64,000 nucleotides of DNA from Vreelandella halophila (GCF_009856365.1 NZ_WMEX01000001.1:124001-188000); one strand, 5' to 3'; shown: positions 27,111 to 36,782, numbered from the stretch's first letter. Translations and numbers: made by a program. The notes: a model not told the origin generated them from the sequence alone.

Positions 27111-27513
27111 CCGGGCGGTGGTGCCCGTGGCGCTGCTGGCGCTGGCGGGCTGCAGCGCGCTTCCGGGCCTCGGTGAGGATCCGCTGAAGGCGGAGCTGGA
27201 GGCCAGGCTGGCGAGTGAACCGGCGGCCTGTGCCGACTATCGGGCGGCCTACGTGGCGGGGTTCGAGACCCACGTCCAGGGGCTCAGTGTCGATCAGCAG
27301 GCGCTGACGCAGCAGGGGCTGGAACGGTTGGCGAGCAGCCGCGCCATTCTGGCGGCCAATGACCTGGCGCGCACGGACTGCACACGCCCCCACTGCATCA
27401 TCGAGCCGTTGGATGCGGGCAAGCTGGACAGCTGGTGCGGCTACCGCCTTGACCGCAGTGACGGGCCCGAGGTGTTCCAGTGGTTTGAGTGGTCGAAGGT
27501 GGAGAATGAGTGA
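27103..27513 (+). CDS. Small lipoprotein of unknown function
   Basis: 136 residues. [20 protein letters not shown] is a clear lipoprotein signal with lipobox LAGC. The mature part has several cysteines, including [13 protein letters not shown] and [11 protein letters not shown], which may form disulfides in the periplasm, and ends in [10 protein letters not shown]. The ATG overlaps the amidohydrolase stop by 8 bp. I do not recognise the family. Its place between a cytoplasmic amidohydrolase and leuC is odd and suggests a binding or transport role in the same pathway. Confidence 0.65.
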   Translation: MISRAVVPVALLALAGCSALPGLGEDPLKAELEARLASEPAACADYRAAYVAGFETHVQGLSVDQQALTQQGLERLASSRAILAANDLARTDCTRPHCIIEPLDAGKLDSWCGYRLDRSDGPEVFQWFEWSKVENE

Positions 27514-28925
27514 TGATGGCAAGAACCCTGTACGACAAGCTCTGGGACAACCACCGGGTCGATGATCTGCCCGATGGCAGTTCGCTGATCTACATTGACC
27601 GCCAGCTCCTGCATGAGGTCACCTCGCCCCAGGCCTTTTCCGGGCTGCGCATGCAGCACCGGCCGGTGTGGCGCACCAGTGCCAGCATCGCCGTGCCGGA
27701 TCACGCGGTCCCCACCCGTGACCGGGAGGCCGGCGTAACGGGCATTGCGGACCTTGTGGCCCGCCGTCAGGTCCAGCGCCTCACCGATAACTGCGATGAG
27801 TTTGGTATTGAACTGTTCCCGCTGTCGGACTCACGCCAGGGGATCGTGCACGTGATCGGCCCGGAGCAGGGCCTGACCCTGCCGGGCATGACCATTGTCT
27901 GTGGCGACTCGCATACCGCCACCCACGGCGCCTTCGCGACCCTGGCCATGGGCATCGGCACCAGCGACGTGGAACACGTGCTCGCGACCCAGACCCTGAA
28001 AATGCGGCGCCAGAAGAACATGCGCGTGGTCTTCGACGGCCGGCTATCGCCCTGGGTCACGCCCAAGGACCTGGTCATGGCCATGATCGGGCGCATCGGC
28101 ACCGCCGGTGGCACCGGTTACGCCATTGAGTACGCCGGCTCGGCCATCCGCTCACTGAGCATGGAAGGGCGCATGACCATCTGCAACATGAGCATCGAGG
28201 CCGGCGCGCGGGCGGGCATGGTGGCCTATGACAGGGTCACCGAGGATTACGTGCGTGGGCGCCATTACGCGCCGAAAGGCGATATGTTCCAGCGCGCGAT
28301 CGGTGTCTGGCGGGACCTGGTCTCTGACGAAGGGGCGCATTTCGACCGCGAGGAGCACTTCGATGCCGGGGCACTCTCACCGCAGGTCTCGTGGGGCACC
28401 TCCCCGGAGATGGTTTGTGGTATAAGTGAATCCATACCCCGGCTGGAAGAGGTCGCCGACCCGGGGTTGCGCGAGGCCTACCGGCGGGCGCTGGATTACA
28501 TGGCGCTGGAACCAGGGCAGCCGCTGGCGGGCATAGAGCTGGATAAGGTGTTCATCGGCTCCTGCACCAATGCGCGCATTGAGGACCTGAGAGCCGTTGC
28601 GGCGGTGGTTGAGGGCCGGCGGGTGCACAAGCGGATCCGCCAGGCCCTGATCGTGCCGGGCTCGGGCCAGGTCCGCGAGCAGGCTGAGCGTGAGGGGCTC
28701 GACCGCATCTTTCTGGAGGCCGGCTTTGAATGGCGTGCGGCCGGGTGCTCGATGTGTCTGGGGATGAACGACGATCGCCTGTCCGAAGGCGAACGCTGTG
28801 CCTCGACCTCGAACCGCAACTTCGAGGGGCGCCAGGGTAAGGGAGGACGTACCCATCTCATGAGCCCGGTGATGGCCGCTGCCGCTGCAGTAACCGGGGC
28901 CATCACCGACGTACGGGAGTTGTGA
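27513..28925 (+). CDS. leuC: LeuC-like aconitase-family large subunit
   Basis: 470 residues of the 3-isopropylmalate dehydratase large-subunit family. [13 protein letters not shown] and [13 protein letters not shown] open it, [21 protein letters not shown] is partial active site, and [12 protein letters not shown] and [13 protein letters not shown] supply the three cysteines that bind a 4Fe-4S cluster. It hydrates or dehydrates alkylmalate/alkylmaleate substrates. There is no leuA or leuB nearby, so leucine synthesis is unlikely to be its role; citraconate or a related alkylmaleate is my inference. Three start codons lie in a row (GTG 27510, ATG 27513, ATG 27516); I chose the middle one for spacing to GGTGGAG. 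Confidence 0.85.
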   Translation: MMARTLYDKLWDNHRVDDLPDGSSLIYIDRQLLHEVTSPQAFSGLRMQHRPVWRTSASIAVPDHAVPTRDREAGVTGIADLVARRQVQRLTDNCDEFGIELFPLSDSRQGIVHVIGPEQGLTLPGMTIVCGDSHTATHGAFATLAMGIGTSDVEHVLATQTLKMRRQKNMRVVFDGRLSPWVTPKDLVMAMIGRIGTAGGTGYAIEYAGSAIRSLSMEGRMTICNMSIEAGARAGMVAYDRVTEDYVRGRHYAPKGDMFQRAIGVWRDLVSDEGAHFDREEHFDAGALSPQVSWGTSPEMVCGISESIPRLEEVADPGLREAYRRALDYMALEPGQPLAGIELDKVFIGSCTNARIEDLRAVAAVVEGRRVHKRIRQALIVPGSGQVREQAEREGLDRIFLEAGFEWRAAGCSMCLGMNDDRLSEGERCASTSNRNFEGRQGKGGRTHLMSPVMAAAAAVTGAITDVREL

Positions 28926-28927
28926 CC

Positions 28928-29569
28928 ATGCAGCCTTTCAGTACCCATACCGGGATCGTGATCCCGTTTGACCGGCGCAATGTGGACACCGATGCCATCG
29001 TGCCCAAGCAGTACCTGAAGATGCTGGAGAAGACCGGCTTCGGGGCCTTCCTGTTCGATGACGAACGCTACCTGGACCCCGGTGATGTGGAAACGCCGAT
29101 CACCGAGCGCCGCCCGAATCCGGACTTCATTCTCAACCAGGCGCCGTACGACAAAGGCAGTATCCTGCTGGCACGGGATAATTTCGGGTGCGGCTCCAGC
29201 CGTGAGCACGCCGTCTGGGCGCTGGCGGATTTCGGCATCCGTGTGGTGATTGCGCCGAGCTTCGGCGAGATCTTCTACAACAACTGCATCAACAACGGCC
29301 TGCTGCCGGTGATCCTGAAGCAGGCCAGTGTGGAGGAACTGTTCGCCTGCTGCCGCGAGCACGCTGGCTTTGAGCTGACGGTGGACCTGGAAAACCAGAC
29401 ACTGGTGAACCCGGCGCAGGGAGAGTGGCCCTTCCGGATGGAAGACGGTCACCGCAAGGCGCTGTTGCAGGGGCTGGATGAGATCGGGCTGACGCTGGAA
29501 CGGGCGGAGGCCATCCGGGCGTTCGAGGCCAACCGTCGCGCCCGCGAACCCTGGTTGTTCACTGAGTGA
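28928..29569 (+). CDS. leuD: LeuD-like aconitase-family small subunit
   Basis: 213 residues. FDRRNVDTDAIVPKQYLK is the LeuD N-terminal signature and FGCGSSREHAVWAL is the substrate-recognising swivel loop. It pairs with the preceding LeuC-like subunit; the ATG follows its stop by 2 bp. The length and motifs are normal for LeuD. In this operon it is followed by the regulator gene. Confidence 0.87.
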   Translation: MQPFSTHTGIVIPFDRRNVDTDAIVPKQYLKMLEKTGFGAFLFDDERYLDPGDVETPITERRPNPDFILNQAPYDKGSILLARDNFGCGSSREHAVWALADFGIRVVIAPSFGEIFYNNCINNGLLPVILKQASVEELFACCREHAGFELTVDLENQTLVNPAQGEWPFRMEDGHRKALLQGLDEIGLTLERAEAIRAFEANRRAREPWLFTE

Positions 29570-29579
29570 GGGGCAGGCC

Positions 29580-31442
29580 GTGGAGTTCAACAATGCGGAG
29601 TCACGACGGGTCCAGATCTGCCTGATCGGCAATTCCAAGCTCAACCAGATGGTGCACTCGCTGATCCCGGAATACCGGGGCGTGGCGGACATCACCATCA
29701 TCGACAGCATCTTCCACGATGCCCTGGGCGCGGCCCGGCGGATGGTGGAGTCGGATGCCGTGGATATCTTCATCAGCGCCGGCGCCAACGCCCACTACCT
29801 CAAGGATACCCTGCCCAAGCCGGTCGTGGTGCTGGAGGTGCGCCAGTCGGATATGATCAATGCCGTTCTGAGGGCGTCTGGGATCAGCAACCGGATCCTG
29901 CTGCTGACGTACAAGCACCAGCCCACCTGGACGGAGTTCCTGTCCTACTTCAATGGCCTGGAAGTGGTGCACAAGACCTACGGCACCGCCGAAGAGGCGC
30001 GGGATCTGTTCCTCAGCACCGACCTCAGTGAGTTCGGTGTAGTCATCGGTTCCAGCTATGTGTGCGATCTGGCGGAAAAGGCCGGGCTGCCGGGAACCCT
30101 GCTGTATTCCAAGGCCTCATGCCGGGCCATGATCGAGCAGGCGGTTGATACGGCGGCCCGGAACAAGGTGGAGCGCGAGCGCGATGCCTTCATCGATTTC
30201 CTGCTCTGGCAGTCGACCAAGGCGCTGGTGGTCACGGATGTGATGGACCGGGCGGTGGCGTTCAATGAGCGGGCGTTTGAGCTGATGCCGAAGCTCAAGC
30301 GGGGGCGGGGCGTGAAACGCTTCCTGGATGCCCGGTTCGAGAATTACACGGAGATGGTGGCCGAGGGTATGGTCCTCAATGATCGGCTGTGCCGGGTGAC
30401 CAAGCGCCTGTTCGAGGTGGACGGCAATCACGTGGGCCACCTGTACTCGATTGTGGCCTCGCCGGTAAGGCGCGAGGACGACAGCGATGACGCCTCACGC
30501 TCGCTCGTGTTCCAGTCGCCGCAGATGACCGAGGCGAGCCATTTCCTGTCCATCTATGGCGCCACCCCGGGGCCGGTGCTGCTGCGCGGGGAGACCGGCA
30601 CCGGCAAGGAACTGGCGGCGCGCCAGATCCATGAGGTCAGCCTCAACAGCAAGGGGCCGTTCGTGGCCATCAACTGCGCGGCCATTCCCAGCGAGCTGTT
30701 TGAGGCTGAGCTGTTCGGCTATTCCGACGGTGCGTTCACCCATGCACGTAGCGGCGGCAAGTCCGGTCTGCTGGAGTCGGCCAACAATGGCACCTTCTTC
30801 ATGGACGAGATTAATTCGCTGCCACTGCCCCAGCAGGCCAAGCTGCTGCGCGTATTGCAGGAGCGCGAAATCAAGCCGGTGGGCTCGCGCACCACGGTGG
30901 CGCTCAATATCAAGTTCGTGGCCGCCTGCAACCATGACCTCTACGAGGAGGTCCAGGCCGGGCGTTTCCGGGAGGATCTCTACTACCGGCTGAATGTGTT
31001 CAACGTACGCCTGCCGGCATTGCGCGAGCGGATCGAGGACATCCAGCCGCTGAGCCACCACTTCCTGAAGAAGCTTGATGAGCAGTATCAGGTGGATGTG
31101 GACATTGAGGCGCTGGCCACGCTGTTGCAGCCGTACTTCGTGCGCTTCAACTGGCCCGGGAACGTGCGCCAGCTGGAGAACATGCTGGAGCGGTTGCTGG
31201 TGTCGGTCACGCTGTACGAGTCGCTGGCGGATTTTGAGAAGGCATTGCCGAGGCTGGTGCCGGAACTGTTCCCGGAGGACTGCGTGGAGCCTGAAGGGGT
31301 GGCCGTGGAAGGGCGCCTGCGCCAGGTGGAGCGCGAGGAGATCCTGAAGGTGCTCGGTCAGTTCGGGGGCAATAAGACCCGGACCGCCGAGTACCTGGGG
31401 ATCAGTCAGACGACGCTGTGGCGCCGTCTGAAAGAGCTTTGA
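29580..31442 (+). CDS. Sigma54-dependent activator with PrpR N-terminal sensor domain
   Basis: 620 residues. Residues 10-195 form the PrpR-type sensor, which in PrpR binds a methylcitrate-like acid; a PAS-like linker follows. Residues ~310-540 are the AAA+ ATPase, with Walker A GETGTGKE (337-344), Walker B GTFFMDEI and arginine-finger region GRFREDLYYRLN. The sigma54-contact loop reads GAFTHA (384-389) where GAFTGA is canonical. The C-terminus GGNKTRTAEYLGISQTTLWRRL is a Fis-type helix-turn-helix. Start is GTG 10 bp after leuD. It is the clear candidate to act at the three sigma54 promoters of this island, sensing a carboxylic intermediate (inference). Confidence 0.9.
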   Translation: MEFNNAESRRVQICLIGNSKLNQMVHSLIPEYRGVADITIIDSIFHDALGAARRMVESDAVDIFISAGANAHYLKDTLPKPVVVLEVRQSDMINAVLRASGISNRILLLTYKHQPTWTEFLSYFNGLEVVHKTYGTAEEARDLFLSTDLSEFGVVIGSSYVCDLAEKAGLPGTLLYSKASCRAMIEQAVDTAARNKVERERDAFIDFLLWQSTKALVVTDVMDRAVAFNERAFELMPKLKRGRGVKRFLDARFENYTEMVAEGMVLNDRLCRVTKRLFEVDGNHVGHLYSIVASPVRREDDSDDASRSLVFQSPQMTEASHFLSIYGATPGPVLLRGETGTGKELAARQIHEVSLNSKGPFVAINCAAIPSELFEAELFGYSDGAFTHARSGGKSGLLESANNGTFFMDEINSLPLPQQAKLLRVLQEREIKPVGSRTTVALNIKFVAACNHDLYEEVQAGRFREDLYYRLNVFNVRLPALRERIEDIQPLSHHFLKKLDEQYQVDVDIEALATLLQPYFVRFNWPGNVRQLENMLERLLVSVTLYESLADFEKALPRLVPELFPEDCVEPEGVAVEGRLRQVEREEILKVLGQFGGNKTRTAEYLGISQTTLWRRLKEL

Positions 31443-31459
31443 GGCCCGTTAAAGGGCCT
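31442..31459. terminator. Short stem between convergent operons
   Basis: AGGCCC and GGGCCT with GTTAAA between them sit exactly between the stop codons of the regulator gene (+) and OYE-1 (-), which are only 6 bp apart. The stem is short and lacks a strong T-run, so termination here is possible but weak. Confidence 0.35.
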
Positions 31460-33521
31460 GCATCTGCTCCGGGTTGAACTGCTCCAGCGAGCCCGGCTCG
31501 ATGTAACGCTTCCAGTTGTCGAAGATTTCCCGACCCGCGAGAAAGCCCTCGAAAATGGCGTGGTCCGTCATCCGGGGCGTGACGCAGTCGCCCACCCGGT
31601 GGACGTTGGGCAGCTGGGCTTTCAGTTCGAAGTACAGGTCTTCCAGCGGCAGGTGCCGTACTGCCATCACCACTGAATCAATGCCTTCCAGCGTTTCGGT
31701 CTCGCCCGTGTAGAGGTTGAAGATGTCCACGCTGTTGTCGTGAATGGCGCCGACCCAGCTGTTGAGGGTGTGCGTCATGCCCGCCTTGAACAGGTTGGCG
31801 TACACCACCGGCTGGTCCAGGGTGGTGGCCAGCTTGTGGAACAGTGCGTTCCAGCGCGTGACCACATGCACCTGGTGGCCGCGTTCGGTCAGAAGCTCGG
31901 CGATGCCGGCGGAGTAGCGTGTGCCGTGTTCATCCACGATCAGCACCCGCTTGCCGATGCTGTCGGGCTTGCCCAGAACCTCGTCCACGGTGATCACGTG
32001 GTTGCTGTCCGCGCCCGGGACCTGGGCGACAAGGGGGTTGATGTCGCTGTAGCCGCTGCGATCCGGAGTGGAGCCGGTGGCCACGATGATGCCGTCCGGG
32101 TTCAGGCCCTTCACGGAATCCAGGGTGGCGGTGTGGCCGGTCTTGATCTCGACCCCCAGTTTCGCGATCTGCGCCTTGAGGTCGGTCACGATCCATTGGA
32201 ACGAGTCCCGCCGTGGCAGCTGGACGATCTGGTTCACCTGGCCGCCCAGCTGGTTTTCGCGCTCGAGCAGGGTGACCTTGTGGTTGCGGCTCGCTAGGCC
32301 CTCGGCGGCCTTCATGCCGGCGGGCCCACCGCCGATCACTACCCAGTGCTGGGCACGGCCGGCCATCTGGATGGTCTCCGGGCCGAACACCGCTTCGCGC
32401 CCGGTGGCCGGGTTGACCTGGCAGGTCATGGAGGTGCCATGGAACAGGCGCGCCACACAGCCCTGGTTGCAACGGATGCAGTGATAGATCTCGTCCTCGC
32501 GCCCGGCCTCGGTCTTGTTCGCGAACGCCGGGTCGGCGATCTGGGCGCGCGTCATGGCCACCATGTCGGCACCGCCATCCTCCAGGATCTGCTCCGCTTC
32601 GGTGGCATTGCTGATGCCGGAAACGGCGAACACCGGCAGTGACAGGGCCTTCTTCAGGCGGGTGATGGGTGGCACCAGCCAGGAGTCCGGTACATCGTAG
32701 GGCGGCATGATGTAGGAGGCGGACTGATAGATCCCGGCGGTGGTCATGACGTAGTCGATCAGGCCCTCGGCCTCGATGATCCGTGCGATCTCGATCCAGT
32801 CATCGGCCTGGAGCCCGCCCGGGACCATCTCATCCACCGGCAGGCGGATGCCCACGATGATGTCATTGCCCACGCGCTCGCGCACCGCCCGGATAACCTC
32901 CAGCGGGAAGCGCATGCGGTTGGCCAGTTCACCGCCGTATTCGTCGGTGCGCTTGTTGAAGGCCGGCGACAGGAACTGGTGCAGCAGGTAGCTGTGGGCC
33001 AGGTGCACCTCGATGCCGTCGAAACCGGCTTCCCTGGTGTACTCGGCGGAGCGGCACCAGCCTTCCACCACCTCGTCCATGTCGCTGCGCTCCATGGCCT
33101 TGGCCATCTCGCCGAACACCGGCGACTTGATGTTCGAGGAGGACCACAGCACACGGTAGTCATCCATGGCGTGGGTCTCGCCCATGACACCGAAGTGGTT
33201 GAGCTGGGCGAAGATGTGCGAGCCGTGGCGGTGAACGGCGTCGGTCAGTTCGCGGTCCCGCTCCACCATCTCGTGGCGGTAGCCGTAGGGGTAACCGCGG
33301 GTGAAGGTGTTGGAGGTGGGGTGGATCAGCCGGTTGCCGGTGATCATCAGCCCGATGCCACCCTTGGCGCGGGCCACGTGGTAGTGGATGTCGCGGTCGG
33401 TGGTGATGCCGTCGCGCGTGTTGAACGCCATGGCATGGGCGGACTGCATGATCCGGTTGCGCAGTGTGACGTTGCGGATCGTCAGTGGCTTGAACAGGTT
33501 GGGGTATTGGGCGTGGGTCAT
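31449..33521 (-). CDS. OYE-1: fused OYE/4Fe-4S/FAD-NAD oxidoreductase (TMADH/dienoyl-CoA-reductase type)
   Basis: 690 residues. Residues 1-370 form a TIM-barrel old-yellow-enzyme domain (FMN) starting NLFKPLTIRNVTLRNR. CIRCNQGCVARLFHGTSMTC gives the CxxC-x3-C-x11-C 4Fe-4S site, and VIGGGPAGMKAAEGL with ERENQLGGQVNQ begins the C-terminal FAD/NAD part. Relatives include trimethylamine dehydrogenase, dimethylglycine and N-methylproline demethylases, and 2,4-dienoyl-CoA reductase. The SAHA in place of usual active-site residues resembles the amine-demethylating branch (from memory). It is the last gene of the OYE-2/DMT/OYE-1 operon; its start overlaps the DMT stop by 4 bp. Confidence 0.85.
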   Translation of the reverse strand: MTHAQYPNLFKPLTIRNVTLRNRIMQSAHAMAFNTRDGITTDRDIHYHVARAKGGIGLMITGNRLIHPTSNTFTRGYPYGYRHEMVERDRELTDAVHRHGSHIFAQLNHFGVMGETHAMDDYRVLWSSSNIKSPVFGEMAKAMERSDMDEVVEGWCRSAEYTREAGFDGIEVHLAHSYLLHQFLSPAFNKRTDEYGGELANRMRFPLEVIRAVRERVGNDIIVGIRLPVDEMVPGGLQADDWIEIARIIEAEGLIDYVMTTAGIYQSASYIMPPYDVPDSWLVPPITRLKKALSLPVFAVSGISNATEAEQILEDGGADMVAMTRAQIADPAFANKTEAGREDEIYHCIRCNQGCVARLFHGTSMTCQVNPATGREAVFGPETIQMAGRAQHWVVIGGGPAGMKAAEGLASRNHKVTLLERENQLGGQVNQIVQLPRRDSFQWIVTDLKAQIAKLGVEIKTGHTATLDSVKGLNPDGIIVATGSTPDRSGYSDINPLVAQVPGADSNHVITVDEVLGKPDSIGKRVLIVDEHGTRYSAGIAELLTERGHQVHVVTRWNALFHKLATTLDQPVVYANLFKAGMTHTLNSWVGAIHDNSVDIFNLYTGETETLEGIDSVVMAVRHLPLEDLYFELKAQLPNVHRVGDCVTPRMTDHAIFEGFLAGREIFDNWKRYIEPGSLEQFNPEQMQAL

Positions 33522-34450
33522 TCCGATGGCTCCTTGATGGGATTGTTATTGCTCTGGGATATGGGCCTTTCGGAAGGCCCGGAACGGCGCTGGGCGCCGG
33601 GTTGGTAATGACTGATCAGGATGCCCGCGAATACGGCGATGGCACCGGCGATCTGCGCCACGGTCAGGGCCTGGTCGAGCACCAGGTAACCCAGCAGCAT
33701 GGCGGAGATGGGACTGAAGAACAGGAAGGCGGTGATCAGCACCGGCTCGAGGTGGCGCAGTGCGCGATACCACAGGAAGTAGGGCAGCAGCGTGCCGATC
33801 ACTGCCAGGTAGAAGTAACCGCCCAGGTGGCCGGTCTCCAGCTGCTGGAAGGGCAGCTCGAAGGCCAGGGCAAAGGGCAGCAGGAAAAGCCCGCCGAGCA
33901 GCAGCTGCCAGCCCGTGAACGCGAGCGTGGGGATGGCCAGCTGCCAGCGCTTGACCAGCAGGATGCCCAGGGCCATGGAGAACGCCGCTACCAGGGCGGC
34001 GGCGATGCCGACCGTGTCCCAGGCGAGGCGGCTGGGCGCGATCAGGATCATCGCAACGCCCCCCAGGCCAATGAACACGCCCACGGCGACGTGCCGTGGT
34101 GTGCGGTTTCCGAAGAGAAGCCAGCCCATGACCATGATCAGCAATGGCTGCGAGGCCACCAGCAGTGCGGCCAGCCCGCCCGGTAAGCGGTAGGCGGCAA
34201 CAAACAGCGGCCAGTGCAGCAGCGACATGCACAACAGGCTGACCACCGCCAGCTTACCCCACTGGCTGCGGTCCGGGCGGTAGCGGGTCATCAATGTGAT
34301 GACCAGCCCCACCGGCAGTATCCGCAGCACGGCCGCCATCAGCGGCTTGTCCGGGGGCAGCAGCTCGGTGGTCACCAGGTAGGTGCTGCCCCAGATTGCC
34401 GGGGGCAGCGCCGCCATGAGCAGGATCAGGGCACGGTGAGCGGGGCTCAC
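33518..34450 (-). CDS. EamA/DMT-family transporter
   Basis: 310 residues with ten predicted helices in two EamA repeats of five. PPAIWGSTYLVTTELLPPD starts repeat 1 and a second repeat begins near residue 155. Such proteins export metabolites or amino-acid-like compounds, or import precursors. It overlaps both neighbouring OYE genes by 4 bp (ATGA at each side), so the three are translated together. Its location between two paralogous oxidoreductases suggests transport of their substrate or product; the direction is unknown. Confidence 0.85.
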   Translation of the reverse strand: MSPAHRALILLMAALPPAIWGSTYLVTTELLPPDKPLMAAVLRILPVGLVITLMTRYRPDRSQWGKLAVVSLLCMSLLHWPLFVAAYRLPGGLAALLVASQPLLIMVMGWLLFGNRTPRHVAVGVFIGLGGVAMILIAPSRLAWDTVGIAAALVAAFSMALGILLVKRWQLAIPTLAFTGWQLLLGGLFLLPFALAFELPFQQLETGHLGGYFYLAVIGTLLPYFLWYRALRHLEPVLITAFLFFSPISAMLLGYLVLDQALTVAQIAGAIAVFAGILISHYQPGAQRRSGPSERPISQSNNNPIKEPSE

Positions 34451-36549
34451 AGAAGCTCCTTGCGCCAGCTCTCGTCAAAGCCCTCCAGCGCGCCGTGCTC
34501 GATGAAGCGATCCGGACTGTCCAGCAGTTCCCGGCCGGCGAGCATGCCCTCGTAGATCACGTCCTGAAGGGGACGGGGGAGCTGGGCATCACCGACGCAG
34601 TGCAGGTTCTCGATGCGCCCCTGGAGCGCCCCGTAAAGGGCGTTGTCCGAACGGTGGCCACAGGCCATGACGAAGGTGTCGGCCTCCAGAACCTGGGTGT
34701 CCTGGTCGGTGAACAGGTTGAACAGCTGCGTCCTGCCGCCGTCGATCCAGCGGACCCAGGCATTGATGGTGTATTCCAGCCCCTTGCGGAAGACGTGCTG
34801 GTAGTTCACCGGCAGGTCCAGTGTTACGGCCAGGTTGGGGGCCAGGGCGTTGAACCGGCTGATCAGGTGCACGTTGTGGCCCCGGTCCAGCAGGAATTCC
34901 GCCGCGCCCAGGGCGTAACGGCCGCCATCCTCGTCGAACAGCACGACGTTTTTACCCACGGAGCCGGGGTTGTCCAGGATGTCCATCACGCTGAGCACGT
35001 TGGCCTGGTTGGTGCCCGGGACTTCGTCCACGGCGGGGCGGGTGGAGGTGAAGCCGGTTTTCAGCGGTACCGAGCCGGTGGCGATGATGACGCCGTCCGC
35101 CCCGAACGCTTCAATCTCGTCGGCGCTCCAGCTGGTGTTGAGCCGGATATCGACGCCGGCCTTGCGCAGCTGGCGTTCCAGGTCGCGCGGGATGAAGCCG
35201 AACTTGTCGCGCCGTGGCAGCTGGGCGGCGTAGTTCACCTGCCCGCCCAGCTTGCCGGCACGTTCGATGAGGGTCACCTCGTGACCGCGCTGCTGCAGCG
35301 TCAACGCGGCTTTCATGCCGGCAGGGCCGCCCCCGACAACAAGCCAGTTCGCCGGTTTCCGGGCGGGCTGCAGCGTGTGCGCCCCAAAGGCCTGCTCACG
35401 CCCGGCGGCGGGGTTCACCACACAGGAGATGGCATTGCCCATCATCAGCCGCGCAATACAGCCCTGGTTGCAGCGGATGCAGTGGTTGATCTCGTCCTCA
35501 CGGCCTTGCTGGAGCTTGTTGGCGAAGGCCGGGTCGGCGATCTGGGTGCGGGTCATGGCGACCATGTCCGTGGCGCCGCTGGCGACCAGTTCCTCGGCGC
35601 TGTGCGCATCCACGATGTGGCCGACGATGAACATGGGCACGTTCGGGTTGACCGACTGGATGGCCTTGCGCATGCGGGCGCCGTCCTTGACCAGCCAGTT
35701 CTCGGCGTAGTCCCCGGGCGGGATCTGGTCGGCGTGGGCGGCGTAGGTGCCGGCGGTGGCGCTGACGTAGTCGACCTTGCCGGTGGCGACCAGCAGCTTG
35801 GTCATCTCGATGGCCTCATCGGCCTGCATGCCGCCTGCGGTGCACTCGTCCATGGAAACGCGGATGCCGACCATGAAGTCCGGCCCCACGGCCTCGCGCA
35901 CCCGATCGATGGTCTCGATCGGGAAGCGCACGATGTTCTCACGGCTGCCGCCGTACTCGTCGGTGCGCTTGTTGTAGACGTAGGACAGGAACTGCTGGTG
36001 GAGGTAACCGTGCGAATAGTGCAGCTCCACGCCGTCAAAGCCGGATTCCTTGGACTGTACCGCCGTGTGGGCAAAGGCCTCGGAGACTTCGTCCATCTCG
36101 GCCTTGGTCATCTCCCGGGCCCACTCGTTGTAGGCGGGGGATTTCATGGTGGAGGGGCCCCAGACTACGCGGTAGTCGTCCTGGGAGCCGCTGCGCCCCT
36201 GGGGGCCGAAGTGGATGAGCTGGGCCACGATCCGGCCGCCGAACTCGTGCACCGCCTGGGTCATCTGGGCGTCGCGCTCGACAATGGCCCTGAGGTTGCC
36301 GCGGGCCATGGTCCGGTGCGGGCCGGTGGAGTTGGGGTGGACGTGGCGCGCGCCGGTGACGATCAGGCCAATGCCGCCCTTGGCGCGCTCGGCCTGGTAA
36401 TAGATGTCGCGGTTGTTAGTCAGTCCATCGCCGGCATGGAAGCCCTTGGCATGGGCGGTCTGCATCAGCCGGTTACGGATGGTGACGTTGCCGATGGTCA
36501 GCGGCGTGAACAGGTTCGGGTAGGCGTGGGAATTGTTATTGGTGCTCAT
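34447..36549 (-). CDS. OYE-2: paralogue of OYE-1
   Basis: 700 residues with the same order of domains as OYE-1: OYE barrel starting NLFTPLTIGNVTIRNRLMQ, 4Fe-4S motif CIRCNQGCIARLMMGNAISC, and FAD motif VVGGGPAGMKAALTLQQRG. By eye the pair is clearly homologous throughout but far from identical, so the duplication is old. I chose the ATG at 36549 because AGGGGTCC lies just upstream; a longer frame to 36615 would run back across the sigma54 promoter. It is the first gene of the operon, about 20 nt downstream of the expected transcription start. Substrate probably an N-methylated or unsaturated compound (inference). Confidence 0.86.
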   Translation of the reverse strand: MSTNNNSHAYPNLFTPLTIGNVTIRNRLMQTAHAKGFHAGDGLTNNRDIYYQAERAKGGIGLIVTGARHVHPNSTGPHRTMARGNLRAIVERDAQMTQAVHEFGGRIVAQLIHFGPQGRSGSQDDYRVVWGPSTMKSPAYNEWAREMTKAEMDEVSEAFAHTAVQSKESGFDGVELHYSHGYLHQQFLSYVYNKRTDEYGGSRENIVRFPIETIDRVREAVGPDFMVGIRVSMDECTAGGMQADEAIEMTKLLVATGKVDYVSATAGTYAAHADQIPPGDYAENWLVKDGARMRKAIQSVNPNVPMFIVGHIVDAHSAEELVASGATDMVAMTRTQIADPAFANKLQQGREDEINHCIRCNQGCIARLMMGNAISCVVNPAAGREQAFGAHTLQPARKPANWLVVGGGPAGMKAALTLQQRGHEVTLIERAGKLGGQVNYAAQLPRRDKFGFIPRDLERQLRKAGVDIRLNTSWSADEIEAFGADGVIIATGSVPLKTGFTSTRPAVDEVPGTNQANVLSVMDILDNPGSVGKNVVLFDEDGGRYALGAAEFLLDRGHNVHLISRFNALAPNLAVTLDLPVNYQHVFRKGLEYTINAWVRWIDGGRTQLFNLFTDQDTQVLEADTFVMACGHRSDNALYGALQGRIENLHCVGDAQLPRPLQDVIYEGMLAGRELLDSPDRFIEHGALEGFDESWRKELL

Positions 36550-36581
36550 GGTGGACCCCTTTGTGTGGTTCAAGGGGGTGT

Positions 36582-36597
36582 AGCAAACCGCAGGCCA
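36582..36597 (-). promoter_or_regulatory. Sigma54 promoter of the OYE-2 operon
   Basis: On the minus strand TGGCCTGCGGTTTGCT fits TGGCACG-N4-TTGCW except for two bases, with correct GG/GC spacing. The predicted start near 36570 leaves a leader of about 20 nt carrying the OYE-2 ribosome site. Confidence 0.65.
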
Positions 36598-36667
36598 ACC
36601 CGGATAGGCGTGCAAAAACAGTTATTTATGGTTTGAGTTCGGGGTTTGGAAGGTGGGGGTGATCCAT

Positions 36668-36690
36668 TGTGAAAGGGTGCGTCTTTCACA
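36668..36690. promoter_or_regulatory. Putative activator site 2
   Basis: TGTGAAAG and CTTTCACA are perfect 8-bp arms separated by 7 nt. The core GTGAAAG-N7-CTTTCAC is identical in arms and spacing to site 1 at 13778-13798. Its centre lies about 83 bp upstream of the OYE-2 -24 element. Confidence 0.65.
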
Positions 36691-36694
36691 GCTG

Positions 36695-36724
36695 AAAAAA
36701 AGGCGCCGACCCGGAGGTCGGCGC
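36695..36724 (-). terminator. Intrinsic terminator of the racemase/SnoaL operon
   Basis: On the minus strand a 9-bp stem GCGCCGACC/GGTCGGCGC with a 4-nt loop is followed by C and a run of seven T. It lies 59 bp after the SnoaL-like stop and separates this unit from the OYE-2 operon. Confidence 0.85.
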
Positions 36725-36782
36725 AAGGACAGCGCTCGCATCGCTGTATCGGAGGCAGGGTGGTGCGCGAGTTGATGCTGGC

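Noticed and set aside
34495-36636. Antisense frame of 713 codons opposite OYE-2
   Set aside because: OYE-2 has intact motifs on the other strand; this frame is open only because of codon bias at third positions.
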